From positions 62,001 through 126,000 of the forward strand of contig NZ_CANMJY010000007.1 of NCBI RefSeq assembly GCF_947498345.1: a stretch of DNA of 64,000 bases. The letters are read 5' to 3'. The notes under the pieces are model-generated. The model was not told the origin of the DNA and did not search any database. It worked only from the letters and a program-made list of their open reading frames with translations. The translations under genes and the position numbers were made by a program. This stretch comes from an uncultured Winogradskyella sp. GTDB taxonomy: Bacteria; Bacteroidota; Bacteroidia; Flavobacteriales; Flavobacteriaceae. Positions 25,103 to 33,537 of the stretch are shown one piece after another. Position 1 is the stretch's first letter. Every line of letters begins with the position of its first letter.

Positions 25103-25350
25103 AGAGTCTTTGTTTTTAAATACGCTTGCCATAAATCATTAGGGTTATTGATTGATAAGTCTACCTTACCACAAGACCCACAAATTTGTGCTTTTAAAGC
25201 ACCTTTTTCAAATTTATTAAAAAGAACTCTATCTGTGGTTTTTATTTCTATAGATAAATCGTTTTTTGCATTTCCATGACCAAAATCAACAATTCGCATA
25301 TCGTGCATTATTTTTGAAGAGCCGCATGCGTTACATACATCTGTTTTCAT
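25099..25350 (-). CDS. Small zinc-ribbon protein, first gene of the YbjQ operon
   Basis: 83 residues with CNAC (C6, C9) near the N-terminus and CGSC (C57, C60) near the C-terminus, enough for one zinc ribbon. The middle is beta-rich (DLSIEIKTTDRVLFNKFEKG). It is the first gene of the operon zinc-ribbon, YbjQ-like, small membrane protein, GIN-domain protein. Overlaps the next gene by 4 nt (ATGA). Function not known. Confidence 0.7.
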   Translation of the reverse strand: MKTDVCNACGSSKIMHDMRIVDFGHGNAKNDLSIEIKTTDRVLFNKFEKGALKAQICGSCGKVDLSINNPNDLWQAYLKTKTL

Positions 25351-25404
25351 AATTTATAGACTTTATATGTGAGTCATAGTTATTGCTCTTTTGTTACATA
25401 TGTT

Positions 25405-27642
25405 TTATTCTTCTGGCTTACCAACCATATAGAAATCTAAATGCTTCTTAACCAGATCTGTGTTTTTAACTTTTACAATAACCTCATCACCTAATTGATA
25501 CATATTATGTGTGTTTCGACCAACCATAGCATAATGCGTTTGATCAAAATCATAAGTATCGTCTTTCATATCTCTAACACTCACCATACCTTCACATTTG
25601 TTAGAAATTATTTCAACATAAATTCCCCAATCCGTTACACCAGAAATGACTCCTAAAAATTCTTCATCTTGATGATCTTGCATAAATCGTATTTGCATAT
25701 ATTTTATAGAATCGCGTTCTGCTTTAGTAGCTAGATATTCCATATTGCTGCTATGCTTACATTTTTCTTCATAAACCTCTTCGTTAGCAGATTTACCTCC
25801 TTCTAAATAATGTTGTAATAAGCGATGTGCCATTACATCTGGATAACGACGAATTGGCGATGTAAAATGACTGTAATAGTCAAAAGCTAAGCCATAATGT
25901 CCAATATTTTGCGTTGTATATTCCGCCTTAGACATGGTACGAATTGCTAAAGTATCGACTAGGTTTTGCTCTTTCTTTCCTACTACATCTGTTAATAGTT
26001 TATTAAGAGACGAGGCTACACTATTTCTATCTTTAAAATTTAACTTATGTCCAAAACGACCAACAACAGTTTGTAGTTGTGCAAGTTTTGCTTCATCTGG
26101 TTCGTCATGTACACGATAAATAAATGTCTTTTTAGGATTTTGTTTTCCTATAAATTCAGAGACTTTACGGTTAGCTAATAACATAAATTCTTCAATCAGT
26201 TTATTAGCATCCTTACTGGTTTTAAAGAATACACCAACAGGATTTGCCTCTTCGTCTAAATTGAATTTAACCTCAACCTTATCAAAAGAAATTGCTCCTG
26301 TTCTCATACGTTGTGAGCGCATTTTTTTAGCCAATCTATCTAACACTAAAACTGCTTCTGCTATTTCTGGTTGGGTTTGGTATGCTTTCCCTGTTAGAGA
26401 AATTTCTTGAGGGATAGTTGTGTTTAATTGAGATACTTCGATTGCGCTCAGTGTAACATTTGGATTATTCTCAATGATAGTCTGCGCTTCTTCGTAAGCA
26501 AAACGTGCATCAGAATAGGTTACTGTTCTACCAAACCATTGTTTTTTAATCTCACATTTATCGTTCATTTGAAACACTGCTGAGAAGGTGTATTTCTCTT
26601 CGAGTGGTCGTAAAGAACAGGCGCCATTAGATAGTATTTCTGGTAGCATTGGTACAACGCGATCTACTAAATAAATCGATGTGGCACGCTCATAGGCTTC
26701 ATCATCTAAAACAGTATCTGGTTGTAGATAGTGTGAAACATCTGCAATATGGATTCCGACTTCGTATAAGCCATTCTCTAAAACTTTAAAAGATAGAGCA
26801 TCATCAAAATCTTTAGCGTCCTTAGGATCTATGGTAAAGGTTAAATCTTTACGCATATCACGTCGTTTAGCGATTTCTTCTTCTGTAATAGACGTATTTA
26901 GTTGGTTTGCATATGCTTCTACCTCATGAGGAAATTCGCTTGGTAAACCATATTCTGCTAAAATGGAATGTATTTCTGTACTATGTTCTCCTGGTTTTCC
27001 TAATACTTCTAAAACTTTTCCATAAGGAGAATCCGCTTTTTCTGGCCAGTCTGTAAGGGTAACTAAAACCTTATCACCATCTTCTGCTTTTTTTGTTTTA
27101 TTAATCGGTACAAAAATGTCTTTATACATTTTTACACTATCTGCTATAACAAAAGCATAGTTCTTTTTATCATGAATTTGAATGGTACCAACATACTCGC
27201 TTTTTACGCGTTTAATAATGCTAGTTATTTCACCTTCTTGCTTACCACGATGTTTTCTTCTGTAGGCATAAAATTCTACTTCATCACCATCTAAAGCTTT
27301 ATTAATGTTGTTTGATGCTATGAAAATATCTTCTTCAAAATCATCACATATCACATATCCATTTCCTTTAGAAGACATATCTAAAATACCAGTATGATAT
27401 TCTGTATTTACAATGGCTTTAAACTTCCCACGATCTACTTCTTCAATTTCTTGTTTTGCTTTAAGTTGTTGTAGTTTTTTAATAATCTGGTTACGACTAC
27501 TCGCATCGTTAACACCTAACTTAGCTGCTATTTGTTTATAGTTAAAGGATTTATTGCGTTCTTTTTTTAGTATACTTAAGATTGTATTTGTAAGGTTAGA
27601 AATCTTGTTCTTTCTCGATTTCCTTTTTTTCTTTCTTGTCAT
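25405..27642 (-). CDS. rnr: Ribonuclease R (RNase II/R family exoribonuclease)
   Basis: Processive 3'-5' exoribonuclease degrading structured RNA and taking part in rRNA quality control. Seen: an N-terminal basic segment (MTRKKKRKSRKNK), a winged-helix-like region (residues 15-60), cold-shock domains (EFYAYRRKHRGKQEGEITSI and KKNYAFVIADSVKMYKDIFV) and the RNB catalytic motif FTIDPKDAKDFDDALSF with its Asp cluster. The tail has HFTSPIRRYPDVMAHRLLQ and an S1 domain near 660-735. 745 residues. It borders the candidate origin region, separated from it only by a remnant gene. Confidence 0.95.
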   Translation of the reverse strand: MTRKKKRKSRKNKISNLTNTILSILKKERNKSFNYKQIAAKLGVNDASSRNQIIKKLQQLKAKQEIEEVDRGKFKAIVNTEYHTGILDMSSKGNGYVICDDFEEDIFIASNNINKALDGDEVEFYAYRRKHRGKQEGEITSIIKRVKSEYVGTIQIHDKKNYAFVIADSVKMYKDIFVPINKTKKAEDGDKVLVTLTDWPEKADSPYGKVLEVLGKPGEHSTEIHSILAEYGLPSEFPHEVEAYANQLNTSITEEEIAKRRDMRKDLTFTIDPKDAKDFDDALSFKVLENGLYEVGIHIADVSHYLQPDTVLDDEAYERATSIYLVDRVVPMLPEILSNGACSLRPLEEKYTFSAVFQMNDKCEIKKQWFGRTVTYSDARFAYEEAQTIIENNPNVTLSAIEVSQLNTTIPQEISLTGKAYQTQPEIAEAVLVLDRLAKKMRSQRMRTGAISFDKVEVKFNLDEEANPVGVFFKTSKDANKLIEEFMLLANRKVSEFIGKQNPKKTFIYRVHDEPDEAKLAQLQTVVGRFGHKLNFKDRNSVASSLNKLLTDVVGKKEQNLVDTLAIRTMSKAEYTTQNIGHYGLAFDYYSHFTSPIRRYPDVMAHRLLQHYLEGGKSANEEVYEEKCKHSSNMEYLATKAERDSIKYMQIRFMQDHQDEEFLGVISGVTDWGIYVEIISNKCEGMVSVRDMKDDTYDFDQTHYAMVGRNTHNMYQLGDEVIVKVKNTDLVKKHLDFYMVGKPEE

Positions 27643-27785
27643 TTAATTTTGTAATCATATTCATTTCCTAAAAGTGTTAGGAATTCTTCATTTTAAACTT
27701 AATACAGGTGGAAGTGAAGATATTAAGTTTAGTGCAAAACTACACTAATAAAATTTAATAGTGTTTACTTAGTGTTAAATAAATA

Positions 27786-27808
27786 AAAAAGCACTATTTA
27801 ATACAGTG
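27786..27808 (-). terminator. Weak terminator after the remnant gene
   Basis: Minus strand GCACT (27804-27808) and AGTGC (27790-27794) pair around a 9-nt loop and are followed by TTTTTT (27784-27789 region). The stem is only 5 bp. Confidence 0.45.
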
Positions 27809-27836
27809 CCTTAATTAAAAAATCTTCCTTAAAACT

Positions 27837-28034
27837 TTATTTTATAATCAACTTTTTAGAACCTTTTCCTTTACCTGTCTTTATAGCTAAGGTCTGACCA
27901 TCTGCGCTGATATCTACTCTTGAACCGAAACGCTCTTGTGCTACATTACCAAATAATTCCTGACCTATTAATGTTTGACTATTTAAATTATATAAAGAAG
28001 AAATGATGACTAAAAAGATAAAAATTCGTTTCAT
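27837..28034 (-). pseudogene. Probable internally deleted FG-GAP/T9SS surface-protein gene
   Basis: 65 residues in frame. Seen: a good signal peptide (MKRIFIFLVIISSLYNLNSQ), one FG-GAP-like repeat start (LFGNVAQERFGSRVDISADG followed by QTLAI), and then directly GKGSKKLIIK, which looks like the last few residues of a T9SS type A sorting domain. The middle of the protein that would normally separate these parts is absent, so it reads as an in-frame deletion remnant of a much larger surface protein. It may still be expressed as a mini-protein. Confidence 0.55.
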
Positions 28035-28613
28035 TTTAAAAATTATTTAGAATTAGAGTTTATCATCTAATCGATAAAATTTTAAAATGTCACCAAAGTT
28101 TTAAAAATCACTTATCAACATATATATTTATATTATAATTTTTCTTTTAAAATTTAAAAAATAAAATGATGCTTATTATAGTATGTTAATAGTTAGTATA
28201 ACTTTTTAGTATTTTATTTTGAGAAGTGACTTATCAGATTTACTTCATAAGTAATTAACACCTTTATAAATTTTAATTGACTCATTTTAAAGGGTATTTA
28301 AATTTCTATTCACAGTTGTTAATAACCCTTGTTAATAGAAAATACTCATATGTTTTTTATAAAATTCTGTTGATTTCCTTCACAGCTGTTATTAATAACT
28401 TCCTCGAAAAAAATAGCTAACTAATTAGGTTTTTAAAATCTTATTTTGGTTTGAAAAATTATTTAGATAAACCTAATTTTTCTTTTTAAGACTTGTCAAC
28501 AGTTATTAACAAGTAATACATACAGCTATTAACTAGATTTTATTATTTGTAATTTTGTAAAAAGGTAAATTATTGAAATTTCCGTTGTGGCGGAAATAAT
28601 TTAAAACTATAAA
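28035..28613. other. Candidate chromosomal replication origin (gene-free, AT-rich, DnaA-box-like cluster)
   Basis: No gene is visible in these 579 nt and base composition is more AT-rich than its neighbours. Clustered 9-mers resemble the DnaA box TTATNCACA with the sixth base A: TTATCAACA (28112-28120), TAATTAACA (28252-28260), TTATTAACA as complement (28317-28325), CTATTAACA as complement (28330-28338), TTGTCAACA (28493-28501) and TTATTAACA (28503-28511). Further CAG(C/T)TNTTAA-type relatives lie near 28383 and 28523. ACTTGT/ACAAGT arms (28491-28514) bracket the last two. parS sites, mnmG and rnpA lie within 23 kb. Against: genes right of here do not switch to the + strand clearly. Confidence 0.45.
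28550..28557 (+). promoter_or_regulatory. -7 box of rpiB
   Basis: TAATTTTG fits TAnnTTTG; rpiB starts 59 nt downstream. The leader contains the perfect 7-bp hairpin ATTTCCG / CGGAAAT (28578-28597). Confidence 0.4.
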
Positions 28614-28616
28614 TTG

Positions 28617-29051
28617 ATGACAATTTCAATAGGTAACGATCACGCAGGTCCAGATTATAAACAAGCTATCGTTAAACATTTAGAAGCTAAAGGATATACG
28701 CTCACTAATTATGGAACAGATACTTTAGATAGTGTAGATTACCCAGATTTTGTACATCCTGTCGCTAAAGATGTTAATGATGGTAAAGTAGGTTGTGGCA
28801 TCTTAATTTGTGGTAGCGCAAATGGTGTAGCGATGACTGCTAATAAATATCAAAAAGTTAGGGCAGGAGTGTGTTGGACGAGTGAAATCACTGAATTAAC
28901 TCGCCTTCATAATAATGCAAATATTATTTGTATTCCTGCTCGTTTTACATCTATTCCTCAAGCTATTAAAATGGTAGACGTATTTTTAAATACTGAGTTT
29001 GAAGGCGGTCGTCATCAAAACCGCGTGGATAAAATTCCATTGTCGTGCTAA
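28617..29051 (+). CDS. rpiB: Ribose-5-phosphate isomerase B
   Basis: Pentose-phosphate pathway isomerase interconverting ribose-5-P and ribulose-5-P. Seen: IGNDHAGPDYKQAI at the N-terminus, DSVDYPDFVHPVA, the catalytic Cys65 in GCGILICGSANGVAMTANK, and RAGVCWTSEITELTRLHNNANIICIPAR. A TTG lies in frame just before, but the ATG at 28617 gives MTISIGNDHAG and 144 residues, the normal length. It flanks the candidate origin region on its right and is followed by a CDF gene 40 nt later. Confidence 0.93.
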   Translation: MTISIGNDHAGPDYKQAIVKHLEAKGYTLTNYGTDTLDSVDYPDFVHPVAKDVNDGKVGCGILICGSANGVAMTANKYQKVRAGVCWTSEITELTRLHNNANIICIPARFTSIPQAIKMVDVFLNTEFEGGRHQNRVDKIPLSC

Positions 29052-29091
29052 GTACTATAACATATAAGATATCAATTTTAATTGATATATA

Positions 29092-30006
29092 ATGCGTCAT
29101 TCGCACTCACATAACCACTCACATGCTCACGATCTTAATGGTCGTAATCTTTTTATTTCAATACTATTAAATATTGCTATTACGGTTGCGCAAATTGTAG
29201 GTGGTTTAATATCTGGTAGCTTAGCATTATTAAGTGATGCGCTTCATAATTTTAGCGATGTTGTATCTCTTGTTATTAGTTTAATTGCTAATAAGCTCGT
29301 AAAGAAAAAAGCGTCATTAAAACGCACTTTTGGTTATAAGCGTGCTGAAATTTTAGCAGCGTTTATTAATGCTGCTACATTAATTGTTGTAGCCATTCTA
29401 CTCATTTTTGAAGCTGTAGAACGTTTTCAAAATCCAGAGGAAATAAAATCTAATTTAGTTATATGGTTGTCTGTTATTGCGATATTAGGCAATGGCTTTA
29501 GCGTATTGTTACTTAAAAAGAATGCAGATGATAATATGAATATGAAAAGTGCTTATCTGCATCTATTAACAGATATGATGGCAAGCATTGCTGTTTTGAT
29601 AGGTGGCTTATTAATGAAATTCTATCAAGTCTGGTGGATTGATAGTGTATTAACATTTGCTATAGCTGTTTATTTAATTATAATGGGCTGGAATTTATTA
29701 AAAGATTCCTTTAAAGTATTAATGTTATTCACACCAAAATCTACTTCAGTAAATGCTATTGTTGAAGATATTCAAACTATAGATGTTATTAAAAATGTGC
29801 ATCATGTTCATATTTGGCAGTTAAATGAAGATGAAATTCATCTTGAAGCACATATAGATTTCAATGAAGATATTACATTATCTGAATTTGATAAGATTCT
29901 TAATAAGATAGAAGAATTAGTGTATCATAAATATGAAATTAATCATATTAACATTCAACCAGAATTTGGTAAATGTGATGCAAAGGATGTCATTGTACAG
30001 GATTGA
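29092..30006 (+). CDS. Cation diffusion facilitator (CzcD/ZitB-like Zn2+/Co2+ exporter)
   Basis: Inner-membrane proton antiporter exporting divalent metal. Seen: a His-rich N-terminus (MRHSHSHNHSHAHD), six hydrophobic helices, the metal-site motif LLSDALHNFSD in helix 2 and HLLTDMMASI in helix 5. A cytosolic C-terminal domain carries NVHHVHIWQLNEDEIHLEAHIDF, as in CDF cytoplasmic domains. 304 residues. Zinc is the likely substrate, from the His-rich N-terminus and family. Confidence 0.92.
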   Translation: MRHSHSHNHSHAHDLNGRNLFISILLNIAITVAQIVGGLISGSLALLSDALHNFSDVVSLVISLIANKLVKKKASLKRTFGYKRAEILAAFINAATLIVVAILLIFEAVERFQNPEEIKSNLVIWLSVIAILGNGFSVLLLKKNADDNMNMKSAYLHLLTDMMASIAVLIGGLLMKFYQVWWIDSVLTFAIAVYLIIMGWNLLKDSFKVLMLFTPKSTSVNAIVEDIQTIDVIKNVHHVHIWQLNEDEIHLEAHIDFNEDITLSEFDKILNKIEELVYHKYEINHINIQPEFGKCDAKDVIVQD

Positions 30007-30038
30007 TAATTCCAACAACCCATTGCAATTAAATTATT

Positions 30039-30482
30039 ATGTTAGAAATTAAAACGAAAACATTTCAAGAGATAACTACTAAAGAACTTTATGATCTATT
30101 ACAATTAAGAGCAGAAGTTTTTGTCGTAGAACAAGATTGTGTGTATCAAGATATAGATGGTAAAGATCAAAAGGCCTTACATGTTTTAGGATATAAAAAT
30201 GGAAAATTAGTAGCTTATACACGTGTTTTTAAACCAGGCTACTATTTTGAAGAAGCTAGTATTGGTAGAGTAGTAGTAAAGCAATCTGAACGAGAACATA
30301 AATATGGTTATGACATTATGAAAGCTTCAGTTGAAGTACTAAAAGATTTTTATAACGCATCTAGAATTAGAATCTCTGCTCAAACCTATTTAAAACGCTT
30401 TTATAATAATTTAGAGTTTTTCGAAGTAGGAGAGGAGTACCTTGAAGATGGTATACCTCATATAAATATGCTTAAATCTTAG
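30039..30482 (+). CDS. GNAT acetyltransferase, ElaA-like
   Basis: Predicted N-acetyltransferase of the ElaA subfamily; substrate unknown. Seen: LLQLRAEVFVVEQDCVYQDIDGKDQKALHVLGY, then the acetyl-CoA-binding region IGRVVVKQSEREHKYGYDIMKASVE with the R/Q-x2-G-like loop altered to REHKYGYD. The ElaA-type C-terminus contains RISAQTYLKRFYNNLEFFEVGEEYLEDGIPHINM. 147 residues is normal. 32 nt after the CDF gene on the same strand; ends with a 4-nt overlap with the converging OmpA-family gene. Confidence 0.88.
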   Translation: MLEIKTKTFQEITTKELYDLLQLRAEVFVVEQDCVYQDIDGKDQKALHVLGYKNGKLVAYTRVFKPGYYFEEASIGRVVVKQSEREHKYGYDIMKASVEVLKDFYNASRIRISAQTYLKRFYNNLEFFEVGEEYLEDGIPHINMLKS

Positions 30483-31324
30483 TTAGAAGATTTTGGTTTA
30501 ACAATTCTGGTTACTAAAATCTCTACACGTCTATCGAGTTCTGGTTCGCCACCAAGAGGAAATTTTCTCTTCTGTCCCACAAACCTCATTCTGTATCGTT
30601 TTACTCCTTTATCTACAAGATAATCATACACGGTTTTAGCTCTCGCTAATGATAGATTTCGTTTTTTAGTTTTACGATCTATAGCATCTCGTGTACCATG
30701 AGTACAACAAACATGTCCCTCAATAGTAAAATAAATATCAGTCCGCTCTACAAGAATATCAGCGATATTATCTAAAACAGCTTTAGATTGTTTAGTGAGG
30801 TAACTGTAACCAGTTCTAAATAAAATATTTTCTAATTTTATTTTATCACCTTCTTTAAGATCTCCACTTAAAAGTTCTTCGGTAGTTTCTTTTTTAGGTT
30901 GTTCTACTTTTACTCGCGGAGGATCGTAAGGCTGTACAATAATTTCTACTTTACGATTTAATCCACGAATTTTATAAAGGTCGATATCATTTACAACATT
31001 AAGTAAAATCTCACCTTTTCCATCTACATTAGTAATAACAGATTCGTCAAACTCATTATTAGAAAAGACTTCTTTTATAGCATCTGCACGTTGTTGTGAT
31101 AAAACCATATTATACGAATCACTACCTCTATCGTCACAAAAACCATAAATAGAAATTTTTCTAATATCCATGTTTTCTATTTCAGATAAGAATAGTAAAA
31201 GACGGCTTTCTTCAGTCTCCGGAATCTCATATTGATCTGTAAGAAAGTACACTTGATGCTTTATCTCCTTTTGAGCAAAAGCAAGTTGAAAACTAAGGGT
31301 TATAAAAAGAAGTAGGGCCTTCAT
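30479..31324 (-). CDS. OmpA-family outer-membrane/periplasmic protein with two OmpA-like modules
   Basis: Predicted peptidoglycan-binding envelope protein. Seen: signal peptide MKALLLFITLSFQLAFAQ, a first OmpA-like module (about 40-130: IYGFCDDRGSDSYNMVLSQQRADAIKEVF), then a second (about 170-272: YFTIEGHVCCTHGTRDAIDRK, NLSLARAKTVYDYLVDKGVKRYRMRFVGQ). The module's NxxLSxxRA helix motif is visible twice. No barrel precedes them, so the protein is probably periplasmic. 281 residues. Overlaps the ElaA-like gene by 4 nt at the 3' end. Confidence 0.85.
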   Translation of the reverse strand: MKALLLFITLSFQLAFAQKEIKHQVYFLTDQYEIPETEESRLLLFLSEIENMDIRKISIYGFCDDRGSDSYNMVLSQQRADAIKEVFSNNEFDESVITNVDGKGEILLNVVNDIDLYKIRGLNRKVEIIVQPYDPPRVKVEQPKKETTEELLSGDLKEGDKIKLENILFRTGYSYLTKQSKAVLDNIADILVERTDIYFTIEGHVCCTHGTRDAIDRKTKKRNLSLARAKTVYDYLVDKGVKRYRMRFVGQKRKFPLGGEPELDRRVEILVTRIVKPKSSN

Positions 31325-31386
31325 TTATGTTGAATTTTTTATAATTATAAAAATTCTATAATTATAAATATAGATAATTTTATGCT

Positions 31387-33021
31387 CTATCTCAAAATAC
31401 TAGCATATTGTTTAGGATTATTAAGGATTTCTAAAGCCTTTTTAATCTCTGTATTATTAGCTGTATAATAATCATATAAACCCTCACTATAAAAATAGCG
31501 TTTTATAATTTCGTCGGTTAACAATGACTTTAACTGTGCCTTATTTGCATTAATAGCATTAGACTTGTAGGTTTGTAAAGCATTAGTTAAGTCATTTATT
31601 TCTGATTTAATTACATCATTAAGTTCCTCTTCTTTTGCAATTGCAATTGCATTATCTAAGGCTTTTTCAGTCTTAGTTTCAAAATTAAAACCTGTAGTTT
31701 TTAAATAAGATCTAAACTCATTAAGATCAGAATCTGATAATTTAAAACTATTTAGGTCTTCAACTTTATTATTATAATAATACTGAGTTGTAAAGTTGAA
31801 AATTAAATTTTCATTCAATATAGCTTTGGTTATAGGTGTTTGTTTAGATAATTCTATTTCTACATCTGGTTGTACACCACCACCATCAAAAACATAACGA
31901 CCATTACGGGTTTTAAATGCATTATAATTTTCTTTTTTAACACGTGTTGCTTTACCATTTTTATCCCTGTTCCAATAATCTAACGCTTGTATACAACGCC
32001 CAGATGGCGTGTAATATCTCGAAATAGTTATCTTCATTTGTGTTCCATAGGTTAACGATTTTGGTCTCTGAACCAAACCTTTACCAAAACTACGTGCACC
32101 AATTACAACAGCTCTATCCATATCTTGTAAAGCACCAGAAACAATTTCACTGGCAGAAGCACTACTACCATCAATTAATACCACTAAAGGAATTTCAGTA
32201 TCTATAGCATCACGTTTGGTATAATAGGTTTTATTGTATTTTTTAACTTTAGATTTTGTGGTTACTACTAACTGGTTTTTAGGCACAAAAATATTAGTCA
32301 CATTTACCGCTTCGTTTAATAAACCTCCAGGGTTACCTCTTAAATCTAAAACAAGTTGTTTGGCCCCCTGATTTTTTAAAGCGCGTAGTGCACCTAGAGT
32401 TTCAGCAGCAGCTTTTTCATTAAATTTTCTTAAAACAATATAACCTGTTTTTTCATCAATCATTGAATAATGAGGAACCGCTTTAATTTCAAGCGATTCT
32501 CTAATGATTTTCACAGTATTAGTTTTTCCCTGACGTTTATAAGTGACATTAACCTCAGTGCCAGCTGCGCCCTGAAGGAGATTAGCAGCATCCTCCTTAA
32601 AGTCTGAAACAGTGACATTATCTACCTTTATAATTTCGTCACCAGCTTTAAGACCAGCCTTGTCAGCAGCATAGTTTTTATAAGGTTCTATAATGACTAA
32701 TTTATCTTTTAAAGTTAAGACTTTAGCACCAATACCCGTATAATCACCAGCATTGTTAATTCTTGCAGATTCAACATCTTGTTCGTTATAAAATTGCGTG
32801 TAGGGATCTAAATCATCCAACATGCTTTTTATAGCAGTGTCCATTAAATCGCCAGGATTAGTATCATCAACATAGTTCATGTTGAGTTCTTTAAACAATG
32901 TAGTAAAGATTTCTATTTGTTTAGCGATTTCAAAAAAATCATTCTTAAATGCTGTTGCGCTAAAAAATACAACAATAGCTATTGTTGGAATGATAATTTT
33001 TTTATGTAATATTTTTTTCAT
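31387..33021 (-). CDS. S41 C-terminal processing protease (Ctp/Prc-like)
   Basis: Periplasmic or membrane-anchored serine protease with a PDZ domain. Seen: an N-terminal hydrophobic anchor (KIIIPTIAIVVFFSATAF), a PDZ region with GIGAKVLTLKDKLVIIEPYKNYAADKAGLKAGDEII, LDLRGNPGGLLNEAVNV, and GSSASASEI. Ser289 is the likely nucleophile and Lys314 (RSFGKGLVQRPKS) the general base. 25 residues separate them, as I recall for E. coli Prc. 544 residues. Translation is probably coupled to rnpA, whose stop overlaps its start by 4 nt. Confidence 0.93.
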   Translation of the reverse strand: MKKILHKKIIIPTIAIVVFFSATAFKNDFFEIAKQIEIFTTLFKELNMNYVDDTNPGDLMDTAIKSMLDDLDPYTQFYNEQDVESARINNAGDYTGIGAKVLTLKDKLVIIEPYKNYAADKAGLKAGDEIIKVDNVTVSDFKEDAANLLQGAAGTEVNVTYKRQGKTNTVKIIRESLEIKAVPHYSMIDEKTGYIVLRKFNEKAAAETLGALRALKNQGAKQLVLDLRGNPGGLLNEAVNVTNIFVPKNQLVVTTKSKVKKYNKTYYTKRDAIDTEIPLVVLIDGSSASASEIVSGALQDMDRAVVIGARSFGKGLVQRPKSLTYGTQMKITISRYYTPSGRCIQALDYWNRDKNGKATRVKKENYNAFKTRNGRYVFDGGGVQPDVEIELSKQTPITKAILNENLIFNFTTQYYYNNKVEDLNSFKLSDSDLNEFRSYLKTTGFNFETKTEKALDNAIAIAKEEELNDVIKSEINDLTNALQTYKSNAINANKAQLKSLLTDEIIKRYFYSEGLYDYYTANNTEIKKALEILNNPKQYASILR

Positions 33022-33395
33022 GAGCCAGAAGTTTTATCGACAAATTTCTCAAACAACGCTTTTATACTATCGTTTAATTTCTCAAAAGTTGTTCCATCCT
33101 TGCTAAGGTATAAAATCATAAACGCATAAGATGTTGAACTATTGTTAAAATATAGAGGTTTATTAAGCCTATATACTTCTCTTAAGAGACGTTTAATTCT
33201 ATTTCTAGCTACTGCTGTTTTATGGAGTTTTTTACTGACCGAAACACCAGTTTTTAGAACACTACCATCGTTAAAATCAGTTTTTAGATAAATTAAGCGT
33301 AACGGATAGACCGTTATAGACTTACCTTCATTAAATAACATATCAATGCGTTTCTTACTCTTGAGTTTATCTTTTTTATTGTATTTAAACGACAT
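33018..33395 (-). CDS. rnpA: Ribonuclease P protein component
   Basis: Protein cofactor of RNase P that trims tRNA 5' leaders. Seen: KYNKKDKLKSKKRIDMLFNEG, the basic groove residues, and the RNR-type signature SKKLHKTAVARNRIKRLLREVYRLN. I chose the ATG at 33395 (MSFKYNKKDKL, 125 residues, normal size); longer in-frame starts upstream lack the typical beginning. No rpmH (L34) gene lies upstream, unlike in most bacteria; instead it is followed by the S41 protease with a 4-nt ATGA overlap, an arrangement I recall in Flavobacteriaceae. Confidence 0.93.
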   Translation of the reverse strand: MSFKYNKKDKLKSKKRIDMLFNEGKSITVYPLRLIYLKTDFNDGSVLKTGVSVSKKLHKTAVARNRIKRLLREVYRLNKPLYFNNSSTSYAFMILYLSKDGTTFEKLNDSIKALFEKFVDKTSGS

Positions 33396-33537
33396 ATATA
33401 GGTGTGTAACTGACATAAATTTAGAATAGTATTTTACATTACCAAAGCAACTCAAAAATTACCCATGATAAAAATCATGTTTTAAGCCTTTTATTTAGAG
33501 TAACTTACAAGAACTAATCAATTTTACAGCTTTAATT

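Noticed and set aside
33396-33537. rpmH (L34) upstream of rnpA
   Set aside because: No open frame encoding the KRTFQPS-type L34 start is present here; rpmH must be elsewhere.
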